Assembly: GCA_021812845.1 (NCBI GenBank)
Contig: JAKAML010000071.1
Span: forward strand, 1 to 6,795
Direction of reading: 5' to 3'
From: Pseudomonadota bacterium
GTDB lineage: Bacteria > Pseudomonadota > Alphaproteobacteria > Rhizobiales > Hyphomicrobiaceae
Length of the DNA stretch: 6,795 nucleotides
Below the pieces are notes generated by a model. That model was not told the origin of the DNA. It did not search any database and saw nothing but the letters and a program-made list of their open reading frames with translations. Position numbers and translations under genes: made by a program. Positions 6,143-6,795 of the stretch are shown one piece after another; the first letter of the stretch is position 1; each line of letters begins with the position of its first letter.

Positions 6143-6795
6143 TTGATCCGCTCCTCGCGCACGAGGCGATCCTGCTCGTCGCGCGCGAGGTCGGGATGCC
6201 AGCACATGCGCAGCGCGTCGACGAGCTTCTTCAGCGTCTCGGCGCTGACGTCGGCGTTGACGCCCAGCGCATCGTAGGCCTCGCTCTTGGTCCGCGGCAT
6301 ACGGCCTGCCACGCGCTCGCCGGAGAAGCTCAGCGCCGCGCTTTCGGAGATGCGCCGCACCCGCTCGAGATCGCGCACCAGCGCGCGGAACACCGGCGCC
6401 GCCTTGTGCGCGGCCTCCGGCCCGTCGCTGGCCTGTGCCTTCACGATCGCCAGCCGCTGCCGCACGAGGCCGATCTCCTGCTCCAGCACCTCGCGCAGGG
6501 GCGGGGCGGAGCGCAGCACGTCGAGCGAGCCGTTGGCCTGCTCGATCAGTGCCGTGACCGAGGCCGCCGCGTTGACGACGCTGACCTCCGCCGAGGACGC
6601 GGCGCGCGGACCGGCTGCGGCCGCCGCGCGCGTCGCCCGCGAAAACGGGAATCCCTTGGCAGCGTTCCTCACGGCGCCGGCCAATCCGCCGAGACCGGAT
6701 CCGCTCGCGCCGTCGTCGGCGGCTCGGGCGGTGGCCGAAGCGGCCGCGCCGGGCTGGGCGGCGCCCGCACCGTCCGGGCGCTCGGCCGCCGCGGA
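6091..6795 (-). CDS. J-domain (DnaJ-like) protein, 5' end outside window
   Basis: The frame is open from the right edge to TGA at 6091-6093, giving 234 visible residues; the start is beyond the window or uncertain (TTG 6684 is a possible but weak internal start). The N-terminal 70 or so residues are Ala/Gly-rich and low-complexity. The middle (about 70-160) is charged and helical, with no transmembrane segment obvious. The C-terminus carries a short J-like domain. It begins KSEAYDALGVNADVSAETLKK and contains the diagnostic HPD tripeptide in MCWHPDLA (HPD at about 200-202). It ends ERIKCINVSWELISGKR, matching J-domain helix IV in position. J domains recruit DnaK/Hsp70 and stimulate its ATPase. 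The basic residues normally between helix II and HPD are partly replaced (ALRMCWHPD). There is no Gly/Phe or zinc-finger region, so this is not DnaJ itself but a class C type co-chaperone. It reads directly into the PCMT gene, probably as one transcript. Confidence 0.8.
   Translation of the reverse strand, partial: SAAAERPDGAGAAQPGAAASATARAADDGASGSGLGGLAGAVRNAAKGFPFSRATRAAAAAGPRAASSAEVSVVNAAASVTALIEQANGSLDVLRSAPPLREVLEQEIGLVRQRLAIVKAQASDGPEAAHKAAPVFRALVRDLERVRRISESAALSFSGERVAGRMPRTKSEAYDALGVNADVSAETLKKLVDALRMCWHPDLARDEQDRLVREERIKCINVSWELISGKRAVG

Noticed and set aside
5387..6277. A 296-codon plus-strand frame opposite the PCMT gene
   Set aside because: Composition is Arg/His-rich with no domain, while the minus strand carries all PCMT motifs.

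Overview
The window is GC-rich (G and C dominate third codon positions in every gene) and reads like ordinary chromosomal DNA of an alphaproteobacterium. The taxonomic guess rests on gene families and base composition: a PcrA/UvrD helicase with a glycine-rich tail, a small bactofilin, a large RTX protein of the kind common in that class, and an isoaspartyl methyltransferase next to a J-domain protein. It cannot be made more exact from this sequence.

Layout: positions 2-784 (+) hold the 3' end of a UvrD/PcrA helicase gene. Positions 883-1914 (+) encode a membrane-anchored or exported alpha/beta hydrolase of the hormone-sensitive-lipase type. A short AT-rich stretch follows, and then a bactofilin (2022-2540, +). 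A 260-bp non-coding stretch with several dyads leads to an 836-residue RTX calcium-binding protein (2801-5311, +). The RTX gene converges, with only 15 bp between stop codons, on a minus-strand pair read from the right edge: a J-domain protein (6795-6091, 5' end outside the window) followed by a protein-L-isoaspartate O-methyltransferase (start uncertain, ending at 5327).

The genes do not form one obvious pathway. The two minus-strand genes are probably co-transcribed, and both could serve protein quality control (chaperone recruitment and isoaspartyl repair). The RTX protein has no enzymatic domain and no signal peptide, and it ends in a serralysin-type C-terminal module, so type I secretion is expected; its transporter is not in the window. 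Bactofilin is a cytoskeletal polymer protein with no partner gene beside it.

The most notable structure is inside the RTX gene. Residues 164-730 are exactly 63 x 9 residues with no break in the nonapeptide phase, although about two thirds of this is built from five long 81-residue units that look unlike plain RTX repeats. These units show a two-unit alternation and a mosaic pattern that suggest duplication and recombination. I see no CRISPR array, transposon, tRNA, rRNA or defence system, and no convincing previously undescribed system.
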